A DNA stretch of 64,000 nt, from the NCBI GenBank assembly GCA_964484185.1, contig CAZAEQ010000013.1, positions 1-64,000 on the forward strand. Direction: 5' to 3'. How positions within the stretch are numbered: position 1 is the first letter of the stretch; each line of letters starts with the position of its first letter. Below the pieces are notes generated by a model, which did not search any database, was not told the origin of the DNA, and saw only the letters and a list, made by a program, of their open reading frames with translations. This DNA comes from F1-120-MAGs238 sp964484185. GTDB lineage: Bacteria; Planctomycetota; Phycisphaerae; Phycisphaerales; UBA1924. Positions 15,919 through 25,293 of this stretch are shown here, piece after piece. The translations under genes were made by a program, and so were the position numbers.

Positions 15919-16694
15919 GCGGGCCGCTGATTATCAAGATTGGTGGGCGGGCGCTGGAAGAGCAGACCGGGCGTGATGAGCTTTGGAAGGTGATCCTGGG
16001 TCTGCACGAGCGACATGGCGTGGTGCTGATGCATGGCGGCGGCGCGGCTGTGGATCGGCAACTTGCGAAGCTCGGGCTGGTGAGCGAAAAGCGCGATGGG
16101 ATTCGGATTACGCCGCCGGAGCATGTGGAGCAGATTGTGGGTGTGCTCGCGGGCGTGATGAATAAGGGGTTGGTCGGTGCGATCAATCGCTGCGGCGGAT
16201 GGGCAGTTGGGCTCTGCCTGGGCGATGGCAAGATTGCAAAGACGGGGAAGACCAAGCGATTTGCGTTTGATGCTGGCAGAGTTGGTGAAGTGACTGCGAC
16301 CGATGACTCGCTGCTGAAGACGTTACTGGCGGCGAAGTTTCTTCCCGTGGTGAGCTCGATTGGAATTGATGACAATGGCGATTTCCTGAATGTGAATGCT
16401 GATGATGCTGCAACTGGGCTGGCGCGAAGGATCGGCGCGAGTACATTGATTCTGCTCACGGATGTTGCGGGGATTAAGGGAGCACGAGGAATTGAGGCGC
16501 AGCTCTCGCACTCGCAGATTGAGGCGCTGATTGCCGATGGCACGATCAGTGGCGGCATGGTGGTGAAGGCGCGGACGGCGGCGGAAACTGCGAAGGAAGC
16601 GGGCATCGCGGTAGTGATTGTTTCGGGAGAATCAGCAGAGCCGCTGAAACTGTGGGCACAAGGTAACGAAGTAGGTACGCGGGTGATTCCATGA
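15915..16694 (+). CDS. argB: Acetylglutamate kinase
   Basis: Phosphorylates N-acetyl-L-glutamate, the controlled step in many arginine pathways. The 259-residue chain shows the amino acid kinase fold: IIKIGGRAL (phosphate-binding Lys), VVLMHGGGAAVDRQL, KRDGIRIT, DFLNVNADDAATGLA and ILLTDVAGIKG. The N-terminal arginine-sensing helix found in feedback-inhibited hexameric enzymes is missing, so strong arginine inhibition is less likely. It overlaps argC (ATGA) and argF (ATGA). Confidence 0.93.
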   Translation: MSGPLIIKIGGRALEEQTGRDELWKVILGLHERHGVVLMHGGGAAVDRQLAKLGLVSEKRDGIRITPPEHVEQIVGVLAGVMNKGLVGAINRCGGWAVGLCLGDGKIAKTGKTKRFAFDAGRVGEVTATDDSLLKTLLAAKFLPVVSSIGIDDNGDFLNVNADDAATGLARRIGASTLILLTDVAGIKGARGIEAQLSHSQIEALIADGTISGGMVVKARTAAETAKEAGIAVVIVSGESAEPLKLWAQGNEVGTRVIP

Positions 16695-17689
16695 TCAAGG
16701 CAGGAAGCAGGAAGGCAAAGACGATGGCGAAGGTTAAGAGTTCAAAGTCAGCGGGTGTGAGCATGCTCAAGGGCGCGGACTTGCTGACGTTGGCGAGTGT
16801 GACGCCCAAGTGCGTGCAGGAATTGACGAAGCTTGCGCTGAAGATTAAGAAGTCGCCGCGGAAGTACAAGACGGTGCTTGAAGATCGCAGCTGTATTTTG
16901 CTTTTTGAGAAGCCCTCGCTGCGCACGCGATTGAGCTTTGAAGTTGGGGTTAACAAGCTCGGCGGGCAGTGCATCTATATGGATCACAGTCAGCAGCGGC
17001 TTGGGCAGCGCGAGAGCGTGCATGATTATGCGAAGAACCTGGAGCGATGGATCGATTGCATTATCCCTCGCGTGTTTGAACACCAGACCTTGGTGAAGAT
17101 GGCGGCGGCATCGAGCGTCCCGGTGATCAATGCGTTGTGCGATAAACACCATCCGTGCCAGGCACTGGCGGATGTGCTGACGTTGAGCGAGCATTTTGGA
17201 AGTCTCAAGGGAGTGACGGTTGCGTATGTTGGCGATGGCAACAACGTCTGTCACTCGTTGATGCACGCGACGGTGATGAGCGGGGCGAATGTTGTGGCGA
17301 TTACGCCTAAGGGCTTTGAGCCGGCGGCGGAGTTTGTGAAGGAAGCGGAGACGCTGGCGGCGGAAACCGGCGCGACGGTGACGGTGACGAATGACCTGAA
17401 GCGTGCCGCCGGAGCCGATGCGATTTACACCGATGTCTGGGCATCGATGGGGACTTCGCAGGATGAAGCTGGGCGGAGGATGAAGCTTTTTGGGAAGTAT
17501 CAGGTCAATTCCGCACTGATGGAGATCGCCGCCCAAAAGGCGGTTTTCATGCACTGTTTGCCGGCACACCGCGGCGTGGAAGTGACCGATGCGGTGCTGG
17601 ATGGCCCGCAGTCGGTGGTGTATGACCAGGCGGAGAATCGGATGTGGGCCCAGATGGCACTGCTCACTTGTCTGTTTAAGGGTGCGTGA
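16691..17689 (+). CDS. argF: Ornithine carbamoyltransferase
   Basis: Makes citrulline from ornithine and carbamoyl phosphate. The 332-residue product has EKPSLRTRLSFE (the carbamoyl phosphate loop, with SLRTR instead of the textbook STRTR), HHPCQALAD, YVGDGNNVCHSL, a DVWASMG ornithine loop and HCLPAHRGVEV with the active-site cysteine. The residues before LKGADLLTL are a basic extension of about 25 residues; the start at 16691 is favoured by the ATGA overlap with argB. The Thr-to-Leu change also occurs in bona fide enzymes as far as I recall, so I keep the assignment. A 98-base gap follows before argG. Confidence 0.93.
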   Translation: MIKAGSRKAKTMAKVKSSKSAGVSMLKGADLLTLASVTPKCVQELTKLALKIKKSPRKYKTVLEDRSCILLFEKPSLRTRLSFEVGVNKLGGQCIYMDHSQQRLGQRESVHDYAKNLERWIDCIIPRVFEHQTLVKMAAASSVPVINALCDKHHPCQALADVLTLSEHFGSLKGVTVAYVGDGNNVCHSLMHATVMSGANVVAITPKGFEPAAEFVKEAETLAAETGATVTVTNDLKRAAGADAIYTDVWASMGTSQDEAGRRMKLFGKYQVNSALMEIAAQKAVFMHCLPAHRGVEVTDAVLDGPQSVVYDQAENRMWAQMALLTCLFKGA

Positions 17690-17787
17690 AGTAATCGCGT
17701 ACCTATTATCAAGTCGTATCACGCTGTTCGCACTTTTCGGCTGAACCTGTGCAAAAAATTCGCCCATAGCCGAGTTGGAGTTTTGGA

Positions 17788-18999
17788 ATGCCTAAGAAGA
17801 TTTGCATCGCGTATTCTGGTGGCCTCGATACATCCGCGGCGATCCCGTGGCTCAAAGAGAATTACCCCGGCGCGGAAGTAGTCGCGGTTGTTGGCGATGT
17901 CGGCCAGGGTTCAGATGAACTCGCGGGCGTGGAGGCAAAGGCCAAGAACTCCGGCGCGAGCGAATGCCATGTTGTGAACTTGCAGAAGGAATTCATCGAG
18001 CAGTACGTGTTCCCGACGGTGATCACCGGCGCGATGTACGAAGGACGCTACTTGCTGGGAACAGCGATCGCTCGCCCGATTCTCGCCAAGGCTCAGGTCG
18101 ATGTTGCACTCAAGACCGGTTGCGATGCACTCTCGCACGGCTGCACCGGCAAGGGCAATGATCAGGTGCGCTTCGAGGCGACGTACTCCGCGCTCGCCCC
18201 GCACCTGGAAGTCATCAGCGTGTGGCGCAAGTGGAATCTCCGTTCACGCGAAGATCTGCTGGCGTACCTGGCTAAACATAACGTGCCAACAACGGCAAGT
18301 GCCACCAAGCTCTACAGCCGCGACCGCAATCTCTGGCACATCAGCCACGAAGGTGGCGCGATTGAGAACCCCTGGAACGCACCACCCGATGACTGCTGGA
18401 TGCTCACCGCTGATCCTCAGCAGGCGCCCGACAAGGCTGAAAACGTCTCGCTGACGTTCAAGAAGGGCCGCCCCGTTGCACTCAATGGCGTTGCGATGGC
18501 TGGCGATGCACTGGTTGCCAAACTTAACGACATCGGCGGCAGGCACGGCGTCGGCCGCGTTGATCTCGTCGAGAATCGTCTGGTGGGCATGAAGTCGCGT
18601 GGCCTCTATGAGACTCCCGGCGGCACGATCATCGTCGAAGCGTTTAAGGGCATCGAGGAAATGGTCCTCGATCGCGAGACTCGCCACTTCCACGAGCACA
18701 TGGGCCTGTGGTTCGCAGAGATGGTGTATAACGGCCGCTGGTTCACGCCGCTGCGCGAGGCAGTGAGTGCGTTCGCTGAAAGCGTCGCCAGCAAGCTCGA
18801 TGGCGAGTGTGTGGTCCGCCTGTACAAGGGCACAGCCACCACGATCCAGCGCAAGAGCCCCAATGCTCTGTACTCTGAAACCTTCGCCACCTTCGGCAAG
18901 GAAGAAGTCTACAACCAGCAGCACGCTGAAGGCTTCATCCGCCTCTTCTCGCTGCCAGAGCGCATCCGCGCTCTGAAGGCTCAGGGCGGCGCTCACTGA
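17788..18999 (+). CDS. argG: Argininosuccinate synthase
   Basis: Joins citrulline and aspartate using ATP. The 403-residue chain is of normal length and starts KICIAYSGGLDTSAAIPWL, the N-type ATP pyrophosphatase loop. Other family segments are EGRYLLGTAIARP, LSHGCTGKGNDQVRFE and the conserved C-terminal RNLWHISHEGG with SRGLYETPGG. A TGGAG site lies upstream of the ATG at 17788. The 98-base spacing to argF leaves room for a promoter. A strong terminator separates it from argH. Confidence 0.96.
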   Translation: MPKKICIAYSGGLDTSAAIPWLKENYPGAEVVAVVGDVGQGSDELAGVEAKAKNSGASECHVVNLQKEFIEQYVFPTVITGAMYEGRYLLGTAIARPILAKAQVDVALKTGCDALSHGCTGKGNDQVRFEATYSALAPHLEVISVWRKWNLRSREDLLAYLAKHNVPTTASATKLYSRDRNLWHISHEGGAIENPWNAPPDDCWMLTADPQQAPDKAENVSLTFKKGRPVALNGVAMAGDALVAKLNDIGGRHGVGRVDLVENRLVGMKSRGLYETPGGTIIVEAFKGIEEMVLDRETRHFHEHMGLWFAEMVYNGRWFTPLREAVSAFAESVASKLDGECVVRLYKGTATTIQRKSPNALYSETFATFGKEEVYNQQHAEGFIRLFSLPERIRALKAQGGAH

Positions 19000-19025
19000 G
19001 TAATCTAACAATCTGAATGCTCAAG

Positions 19026-19055
19026 AACGCCTGAGTCCGACTCAGGCGTTTTTTC
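19026..19055 (+). terminator. Intrinsic terminator after argG
   Basis: AACGCCTGAG pairs with CTCAGGCGTT around a short loop and is followed by a run of T, 26 bases after the argG stop. It is a near-ideal intrinsic terminator, so argH, which starts 35 bases downstream, depends on read-through or its own promoter. Confidence 0.9.
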
Positions 19056-19089
19056 GTCCTACTTTTGCTCGACTTCAAGGAGTTCATTG

Positions 19090-20481
19090 ATGGCCAAATC
19101 TAAATCTGCACAACTCTGGGGCGGCCGCTTTGATGCGGCATCGGACCCGCTCTTCAAAGCGTTCAACGATTCGCTGCCGTTTGATCATCGCCTCACCAAG
19201 CAAGATATCACCGGCTCGATCGCGTGGGCCGGTGCAATCGCCCGCGCTGGCGTGCTGTCGAAGCCCGAGCATACCAAGCTTGTCAAAGCTCTCAACGACC
19301 TTCTGAAGATCATTACCAAGAATCCCGCGATTCCCGCAGCCAGTGGTCAGGAAGATGTTCATAGTTTCGTCGAGTCATGGCTTGTGGAAAAAGTCGGCGC
19401 TCTGGGCAAGAAGCTTCACACCGGCCGCAGCCGCAACGACCAAGTCGCCACGGATCTCCGCCTCTGGACACGCGATGAAATCGATACTCGCATCGCGGAA
19501 CTCAAAGCTCTGAATTCCGCGCTCATCTCGCTCGCTGATCGCGAAGTCGAGACGATCATCCCCGGTTACACCCATGTCCAGCGCGCCCAGCCGGTTCTCG
19601 CCGCACATTGGGCTCTTGCGTATGTGGAAATGCTCGATCGTGATATCGCACGGTTCGCTTCCGCCCGCGAGCGAGTCAACATCTGCCCGCTCGGGTCCGC
19701 CGCACTTGCCGGCACTACGTACAAAATCGATCGCGAGAAACTCGCCAAGTCCCTGGGCTTTGCATCCGCTTCGCGCAACTCTCTTGATGCGACATCCGAC
19801 CGTGACTTCGCGCTCGAAACTCTCGCCGCCAGCGCGATCACCGCCGTCCATCTTTCACGCATGGCCGAAGACCTCGTCTACTATGCCTCGCAGGAATTCG
19901 GCCTGGTCGAAATGCATGACAGCGTCTCCAGCGGCAGCAGTCTTATGCCGCAGAAGAAGAACCCTGATGCTGCCGAACTCATCCGCGGCAAGTCCGGCCG
20001 CATCATCGGCGACCTGGTTGGCCTGCTGACAACTCTCAAAGGCCTGCCTCTCGCGTACAACAAAGACTTGCAGGAAGACAAAGAAGGCCTTTTCGACGCC
20101 TTGGACCATTTGTCCCTCAGCGTCCGCATGGCCACGCGTGTCATCGCAACTCTCAAGTTCAAGAAAGCAAACTGCCGCAAATCCGCGGCGGGTGGATACT
20201 CAAACGCCACCGACCTGGCCGACTACCTGGTTTCTAAAGGCGTCCCCTTCCGCGATGCCCACGAAGAGGTTGGCAAAATCGTCCGCTATGCACTTGCCAA
20301 AGGCGCAGCACTCGAAGAACTCTCGCTCGACGAATTCCGTCTTCATGCCAAAGTTGTCCAGAAAGATGTCTACAAGTGGCTGCCGCTGGAATACGGGCTT
20401 GTGAAGCGCGAAGTACTTGGCGGCACGGGACCCAAGGCCGTCCGCTCGGCCATCACCGCCGCCCGTAAACGCCTCGCCTAA
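19090..20481 (+). CDS. argH: Argininosuccinate lyase
   Basis: The final step of arginine synthesis: cleavage of argininosuccinate to arginine and fumarate. The 463-residue protein has LWGGRFDAASDPLF at its start, the segment HTGRSRNDQVATDLRLW, a YTHVQRAQPVLAAHW loop and the fumarase/ASL signature GSSLMPQKKNPD with the catalytic serine loop. I start at the ATG at 19090; AAGGAG is seven bases upstream, and a TTG one codon earlier is a poorer choice. It sits directly after the argG terminator and ends with its own terminator. Confidence 0.96.
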   Translation: MAKSKSAQLWGGRFDAASDPLFKAFNDSLPFDHRLTKQDITGSIAWAGAIARAGVLSKPEHTKLVKALNDLLKIITKNPAIPAASGQEDVHSFVESWLVEKVGALGKKLHTGRSRNDQVATDLRLWTRDEIDTRIAELKALNSALISLADREVETIIPGYTHVQRAQPVLAAHWALAYVEMLDRDIARFASARERVNICPLGSAALAGTTYKIDREKLAKSLGFASASRNSLDATSDRDFALETLAASAITAVHLSRMAEDLVYYASQEFGLVEMHDSVSSGSSLMPQKKNPDAAELIRGKSGRIIGDLVGLLTTLKGLPLAYNKDLQEDKEGLFDALDHLSLSVRMATRVIATLKFKKANCRKSAAGGYSNATDLADYLVSKGVPFRDAHEEVGKIVRYALAKGAALEELSLDEFRLHAKVVQKDVYKWLPLEYGLVKREVLGGTGPKAVRSAITAARKRLA

Positions 20482-20499
20482 TAGCAACCGCAAAAACAC

Positions 20500-20534
20500 A
20501 AACGCCCGACTCATTCCTGAGCCGGGCGTTTTTC
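20500..20534 (+). terminator. Intrinsic terminator after argH
   Basis: AAACGCCCGACTC pairs with GAGCCGGGCGTTT (one mismatch) and is followed by T residues, 18 bases after the argH stop. It ends six bases before the 3' end of tRNA-Gly on the opposite strand. Confidence 0.88.
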
Positions 20535-20539
20535 ATGAA

Positions 20540-20611
20540 AGAGGGTGACGCGATTCGAACGCGCGACTTTCACGTTGGCAACGTGACGCTCTACCACTGA
20601 GCTACACCCTC
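20540..20611 (-). tRNA. tRNA-Gly (anticodon GCC)
   Basis: Read on the minus strand: acceptor GAGGGTG pairs with CACCCTC, the D arm is AGCTCAGTGGTAGAGC, and the anticodon stem TCACG/CGTGA carries the loop TTGCCAA, so the anticodon is GCC. The T arm is CGCG-TTCGAAT-CGCG. The discriminator is T and no CCA is encoded. Length 72 nt. Confidence 0.96.
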
Positions 20612-20777
20612 AAGCGTCTAATTTGTCCCCGCCAGCCGTCTGACAGGGCCAAGACGATAGATCGGTTGTTATGCGGTGTCAATTCGCTCGTGAAACCCGA
20701 TGGGGTTCCACTGCACCGAACTTGCCGCTTGTTCTGGTCCCACAAGGGGTTATAGCAATCCGCCATATCAGCCAGTA

Positions 20778-22745
20778 TCATCGAACTGCCGGCGATTTAG
20801 TTGCTTTGAACCCTGCCTTAGCCATGGTGTCCAACACGACCTGCGGCGTATAAGTATCAAACTTGGCTGGCTGGCCATGGTCTGGCCCCTGAATCGTCAA
20901 GAGCGGTATCCCGAGCCACTTCAGTTCGTTCATCCGAGCTCGACCCTCTAGGTTCTCGCCAGTCAGGTCGACCCTGAACGCGACCACATTTGGATCGTTC
21001 AGAGCGGCCACGACCTCAGGCCGATGCAAGACTGTCTTCTTTAGTATCTTGCAGTTGAGACACCATTCTGCAGTGAAGTCTGTAACGACCACTTTGTTTT
21101 CTTTTAACGCCTGTGCGAATCGCTCGTTGGTGAATCCAACCCACTGAATCGGCCCACGATCTGTCTCTGAAATCGTGAATTTCACCATTCCGATTGCGAC
21201 CGCAAGTCCAGCGAGCGAAACCACAGCCCGCGGCAACATTCTGACCTTGAGCTTGAACAAACGGTAGATCATCCACACCACGCCGCCCACCACCATCGCC
21301 GCCGTCAGCCACCAGTGGAATCGAATCGGCTCGTCAACCGGCGCACGGAACATCGGGTCCAGCCCCACTCCGATAAAGAAAATCGCCACTGCGATCATGA
21401 GCAGGCCCATGACCTGCTTCAACAACTCGCTCGCTGGCCCCGTCTTGGGAACACCCTTTACAAGTTGAGGGAACGCCGCGAGTATGAGGTACGGAAGCGC
21501 CATTCCAAATCCAATTGCGGCAAACGTTGCGAGCGTGATCCACAGAGTCTGCGTCGCGGCCCAGGCCATCGCGGCGCCGCCGAACGGCGCAGTGCAAGGC
21601 GTCGAAAGCACCGCTGTCATCACACCAAACACCACCGATCCGCCAACGGTGTTTCGCTTGGGATCAACCGCGTAGACCCACTGTGGCAAGTTCAGCGTAA
21701 ACGCGCCGAACATCCCCACTGCCATGAACCCAATGAACAACCCAACTCCAATGGAAAACCACGGGTTCTGAAACAGCTGATTCGCCGCGGTAAAGCTCTT
21801 TACAAAGGCAATCGCTGCGCCGATCGCGATCCAGAACGCAATCACACCCACTGCCATCATCACGCCCAGCAGCAGCGTTCGAGATCGGGTCCCCGCAGCG
21901 TGACTCAATCCCATCATTTTAATCGGAATCACCGGCAAAACACACGGAGTCAGGTTCAGCAAGAATCCACCCAAAACCGCGGCACACAGCAACAACAACA
22001 GGCCAATGGTCCCGGCCGAATCTACCTTCAGTTCTAGGCCAAAGAACGCAAATGTCACGTTCTTGACATTGGCAGACTCAAAACCAGCAATATCAAATCC
22101 AATAAAGTCCGATTGATCAACAGCTTCGACTACCTTGGCGCCAATATTGACCGTGAACTTGAGTTTGTCATCCACCGGATTCTGACACACCTTGTCATCA
22201 CAAGCTTGATAGCTCACCGTGAGTTCAATAGTGCGAGGCCCAGGAGTTGCATTCGGTTCAACATTGAACGGAACATATATGACAGCTCTATTGCTGAAAA
22301 CCCCGTAAGGCTCAGGTTTCCCAGTTGCAGCCAAATCAGCGATGACAAAGTCTGGCTTGGGCCACTGAATTCTCGCCAGCGCAAGTCCATCAACTGGCGG
22401 AACTTTGACCACTGTTGGAATCGGTACAAAATCCCAGGTCGGTGGAACCTGTGGATCATTCGTATGACTATGCCAATGCGGCGCATGGTCGAGAATCACC
22501 GCAATCACAAATCGGCTTCCCGGTGTCACCTCGGTCCGGCTCACCTTCGCCGTCAGCGTCACCTTCTCATCAGTCTCTCCAATCCCACCACCGCTCAGCG
22601 TCGATGGATCGAATTCCTGGACCTTGCCACTCTCATTCACCGGCGGTCCGGCGATCACAGGACGCGCTGCCACAGTCCCAATCACAGCGACCATGACACT
22701 CACCAGCAATACCTTCTGAACTACCAGCCGAAACAAGCTTTGCAT
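20778..22745 (-). CDS. dsbD: Thiol:disulfide interchange protein, DsbD family
   Basis: Moves electrons from cytoplasmic thioredoxin across the inner membrane to reduce periplasmic disulfides. The 655-residue chain has a signal peptide (to about residue 32) and a DsbD-alpha-like beta domain to about residue 240 with the pair QACDDKVC. About eight membrane helices carry the paired cysteines in NLTPCVLPVIP and LSTPCTAPFGG. A C-terminal thioredoxin-like domain has the redox motif WCLNCK. I start at the ATG at 22745, with GAGGA upstream and a proper signal peptide; an upstream extension would reach into the fliM leader. The gene is divergent from fliM. Confidence 0.9.
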   Translation of the reverse strand: MQSLFRLVVQKVLLVSVMVAVIGTVAARPVIAGPPVNESGKVQEFDPSTLSGGGIGETDEKVTLTAKVSRTEVTPGSRFVIAVILDHAPHWHSHTNDPQVPPTWDFVPIPTVVKVPPVDGLALARIQWPKPDFVIADLAATGKPEPYGVFSNRAVIYVPFNVEPNATPGPRTIELTVSYQACDDKVCQNPVDDKLKFTVNIGAKVVEAVDQSDFIGFDIAGFESANVKNVTFAFFGLELKVDSAGTIGLLLLLCAAVLGGFLLNLTPCVLPVIPIKMMGLSHAAGTRSRTLLLGVMMAVGVIAFWIAIGAAIAFVKSFTAANQLFQNPWFSIGVGLFIGFMAVGMFGAFTLNLPQWVYAVDPKRNTVGGSVVFGVMTAVLSTPCTAPFGGAAMAWAATQTLWITLATFAAIGFGMALPYLILAAFPQLVKGVPKTGPASELLKQVMGLLMIAVAIFFIGVGLDPMFRAPVDEPIRFHWWLTAAMVVGGVVWMIYRLFKLKVRMLPRAVVSLAGLAVAIGMVKFTISETDRGPIQWVGFTNERFAQALKENKVVVTDFTAEWCLNCKILKKTVLHRPEVVAALNDPNVVAFRVDLTGENLEGRARMNELKWLGIPLLTIQGPDHGQPAKFDTYTPQVVLDTMAKAGFKATKSPAVR

Positions 22746-22863
22746 GGATTCCTCACAGAGGGTTGAAGGAACTGAGATGCGTGAGAACTGTAATCGCTCC
22801 AAGAACCGCCATGAACCGCATGGAATCCTAACCATCTTTGACTCGTTTGGTTTCAAGAGAATG

Positions 22864-22918
22864 GCGTCAGAGCGTCGATAACCCTGACGCTCACCGATCA
22901 GGTCAGTGAGTGCAGGGT
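22864..22918 (+). promoter_or_regulatory. Two mutually exclusive hairpins in the fliM leader
   Basis: GCGTCAG (22864-22870) can pair with CTGACGC (22884-22890). Alternatively ACCCTGACGCTCAC (22881-22894) pairs with GTGAGTGCAGGGT (22906-22918, with a bulged A and one G-T pair). The two use the same bases, and the second buries the AGGG at 22914-22917, the only candidate ribosome site before the fliM ATG at 22929. The layout is that of a translational switch, but it is inferred from base pairing only. Confidence 0.4.
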
Positions 22919-22928
22919 ATCTCATTGT

Positions 22929-23945
22929 ATGTCTGACACACTCGACCAAAGTTCGATCGATGCCCTCCTGGCTGACAATGTCCAGTCGGCGGCAGACCAG
23001 CCCGGCAACGATGTCCCCAAGATCTTCAGTCGCTCAATGCGAGATCCGCACTTCTCTGAAGTAAAGCAATACGACTTCAAACGCCCCGAACGCGTCTCTA
23101 AAGACCAGATGCGGGCCCTTCAGACTCTTCACGAGTCCTTCGCCCGAAATTTCGGCGCTTCGCTTTCCGGTTTCCTTCGAACCATTATCGAAGTCAAAGT
23201 CGCCACATGCGAGCAGATGACTTACTCCGAGTTCATCTCCGGCCTGCCCAACCCCACAAGCTTCAACCTGGTGGTCGCCGATGCACTTGAAGGCCAGATG
23301 TGCCTCGAAGTCAGCCCACTGATCGTCTATCCGATCATCGATCGCCTGATGGGTGGCAGTTCCACCGACCTCTTCATTCCACAGCGCCCGATGACACTCA
23401 TTGAAATGCGTCTCATCTCCAGCGTCACAAACCGCGGCCTGTCTGCACTCGCCGAAGCCTGGTCTGGTGTTCGGAAGTTGAACTTCAGCGTCGCATCAAC
23501 CGAGTCGAACCCGCAGCTGGTTCAAATTGTGCCGCCAAACGAAGTCGTTGTCGTCATCGGCTTTGAACTTAAGATGTCAAACCGCGCAGGCACAATGAAC
23601 CTGTGCATCCCCTACAACGTCATCGAACCAGTCATGGAAGAACTGGCGAGCCAGTCCTGGTTTGCTGTCAAACAAAACAACAACAACCAAAGCGAGCAAG
23701 ACCTGGGCAAAGTTGTGGGCCGCGCGCCGGTCATGGTCACAGGCGTCCTGGCCGAAACCACAATCTCCGTAAGCGACCTGCTCGCGATGCGCCCCGGCGA
23801 CCTCATCGTCACCGACAAACCCGCCAACGCGCCGGTTGCTCTGTGGGTCGAAACCGAACGCAAATTCATGGTGCAAATCGGCCAGTTCAAGGGCAATCGC
23901 GCTCTCAAAGTCGTCCGTCCTGTGCAATCCGACGACCGCTTCTAA
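22929..23945 (+). CDS. fliM: Flagellar motor switch protein FliM
   Basis: A component of the flagellar C ring that binds CheY-P and sets rotation direction. The 338-residue protein begins with the CheY-binding peptide (LDQSSIDALLADN, matching the LSQ-EID-LL consensus). It continues with the CheC-like middle domain (YDFKRPERVSKDQMRALQTLHESFARN, then EQMTYSEFISGLPNPT) and ends with a SpoA domain (ISVSDLLAMRPGDLI). No other flagellar gene lies in the window, so fliM is isolated here. The presence of the CheY peptide indicates chemotactic control. Confidence 0.96.
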   Translation: MSDTLDQSSIDALLADNVQSAADQPGNDVPKIFSRSMRDPHFSEVKQYDFKRPERVSKDQMRALQTLHESFARNFGASLSGFLRTIIEVKVATCEQMTYSEFISGLPNPTSFNLVVADALEGQMCLEVSPLIVYPIIDRLMGGSSTDLFIPQRPMTLIEMRLISSVTNRGLSALAEAWSGVRKLNFSVASTESNPQLVQIVPPNEVVVVIGFELKMSNRAGTMNLCIPYNVIEPVMEELASQSWFAVKQNNNNQSEQDLGKVVGRAPVMVTGVLAETTISVSDLLAMRPGDLIVTDKPANAPVALWVETERKFMVQIGQFKGNRALKVVRPVQSDDRF

Positions 23946-24001
23946 CGGCGAATTTACTGAATCGCCGCCCACTTCCTGACTAACCTGTTCTAAACTCTTC
24001 A

Positions 24002-25225
24002 ATGCTCCTTCTATCTATCTGCTGGGCTGCCATCTCCATCACTCCCCTTGATTCCCTTCGAGAATCCCTCGCTGCTCCAACCTGGTCACTCACCTCGGTC
24101 GCCGAATCTTCATTCGCAAAACACCCGCTAACAGAATCAGAAGCCGCCGAAGCATCACAACTCCTCTACGAGGCGCTCGCAACAAAGCTACGAACCGACC
24201 GCCAGAAGGAGTGGACCGCCAAAGAAATCTCGCTCGCCGACAAGACCATGAAGTTCGACTTTCGCACCTTCGGCGACGCTCCCGCAACTGGCCGCTCTCT
24301 CTTCATTTCGATGCATGGTGGCGGCAGCACCACCTCCAAAGTCAACGACCAGCAATGGCGAAACCAGATCCGCCTCTACACCCCCGCGGAAGGAATCTAC
24401 CTCGCACCCCGTGCCCCCACCGATGCCTGGAACATGTGGCATCAAGACCACATTGATCTCATGTTCGATCGCATCATCGAAGATGCAATCCTTTTCGAAG
24501 GTGTCAATCCCAATCGCGTGTACCTCATGGGCTACTCCGCCGGCGGCGATGGTGTCTATCAACTCGCCCCGCGCATGGCCGACAGATTCGCCGCCGCCAG
24601 CATGATGGCGGGCCACCCCAACGAAGCCTCGCCCCTGGGCCTTCGCAATCTCCCGTTCGCTATTCATGTTGGCGAAAAAGATGCCGCGTTTAATCGCAAC
24701 ACCATCGCCGCGGAATGGGGAACAAAGCTCGATGAACTCGCCAAGGCCGATCCCAAAGGCTACACGCATCATGTAGAAGTTCACCCAGGAAAACCGCACT
24801 GGATGGATCGCGAAGATGCATCAGCGGTGCCGTGGATGGCCGCGTTCACGCGCGATCCGCTCCCCCATCGCGTTGTCTGGCGTCAGGATGATGTCATTCA
24901 AACTCGCTTCTATTGGCTCGCCGCCGATGGCGTGCGGAAAGCCGGCGACCTGCTCGATATAACACTTGACAACAACGTGTTCATTGTTGCCCCGGAGACT
25001 ACGGTCACTTCATTCTGGCTGCTGCTCAACGATGCTCTCGTTCGGCTCGACGCAGAGGCGCCACTCGTCCTGAAATTCAAGGGTTCCGATCTAAAACTTG
25101 AACAACCGACCAGGACAATCGCACACATCTGCGAAAGCCTGAGTGAACGAGCGGATCCCACATCCTGTTTCACATCCCGCATCCGGGTCCAACTGCCGGC
25201 AAGCCAGCTTGAAGGGCCTAATTAG
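24002..25225 (+). CDS. Secreted alpha/beta hydrolase, esterase or depolymerase-like
   Basis: A 407-residue protein with a hydrophobic N-terminus (MLLLSICWAAISIT) that could be a short signal peptide. The fold signals are LFISMHGGGST (oxyanion-type HGGG), VYLMGYSAGGDGVYQLA (G-x-S-x-G-G nucleophile elbow), FAIHVGEKDAAF (acid loop) and PHWMDRED with the likely catalytic histidine (GKPHW). This resembles the poly(3-hydroxybutyrate) depolymerase/feruloyl esterase branch. The C-terminal 120 residues form an extra beta-rich domain. The substrate is unknown. It follows fliM by 56 bases, which need not mean functional linkage. Confidence 0.7.
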   Translation: MLLLSICWAAISITPLDSLRESLAAPTWSLTSVAESSFAKHPLTESEAAEASQLLYEALATKLRTDRQKEWTAKEISLADKTMKFDFRTFGDAPATGRSLFISMHGGGSTTSKVNDQQWRNQIRLYTPAEGIYLAPRAPTDAWNMWHQDHIDLMFDRIIEDAILFEGVNPNRVYLMGYSAGGDGVYQLAPRMADRFAAASMMAGHPNEASPLGLRNLPFAIHVGEKDAAFNRNTIAAEWGTKLDELAKADPKGYTHHVEVHPGKPHWMDREDASAVPWMAAFTRDPLPHRVVWRQDDVIQTRFYWLAADGVRKAGDLLDITLDNNVFIVAPETTVTSFWLLLNDALVRLDAEAPLVLKFKGSDLKLEQPTRTIAHICESLSERADPTSCFTSRIRVQLPASQLEGPN

Positions 25226-25293
25226 CTGAACCAGTACGTCCGATCATGCCGAAGACTCAAGAACCCGTGCGAGTCGCGGCCAAAGGATCCACC

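Noticed and set aside
24090..24799. Long minus-strand frame opposite the hydrolase gene
   Set aside because: The composition is typical of an antisense shadow and no motif or ribosome site supports it.
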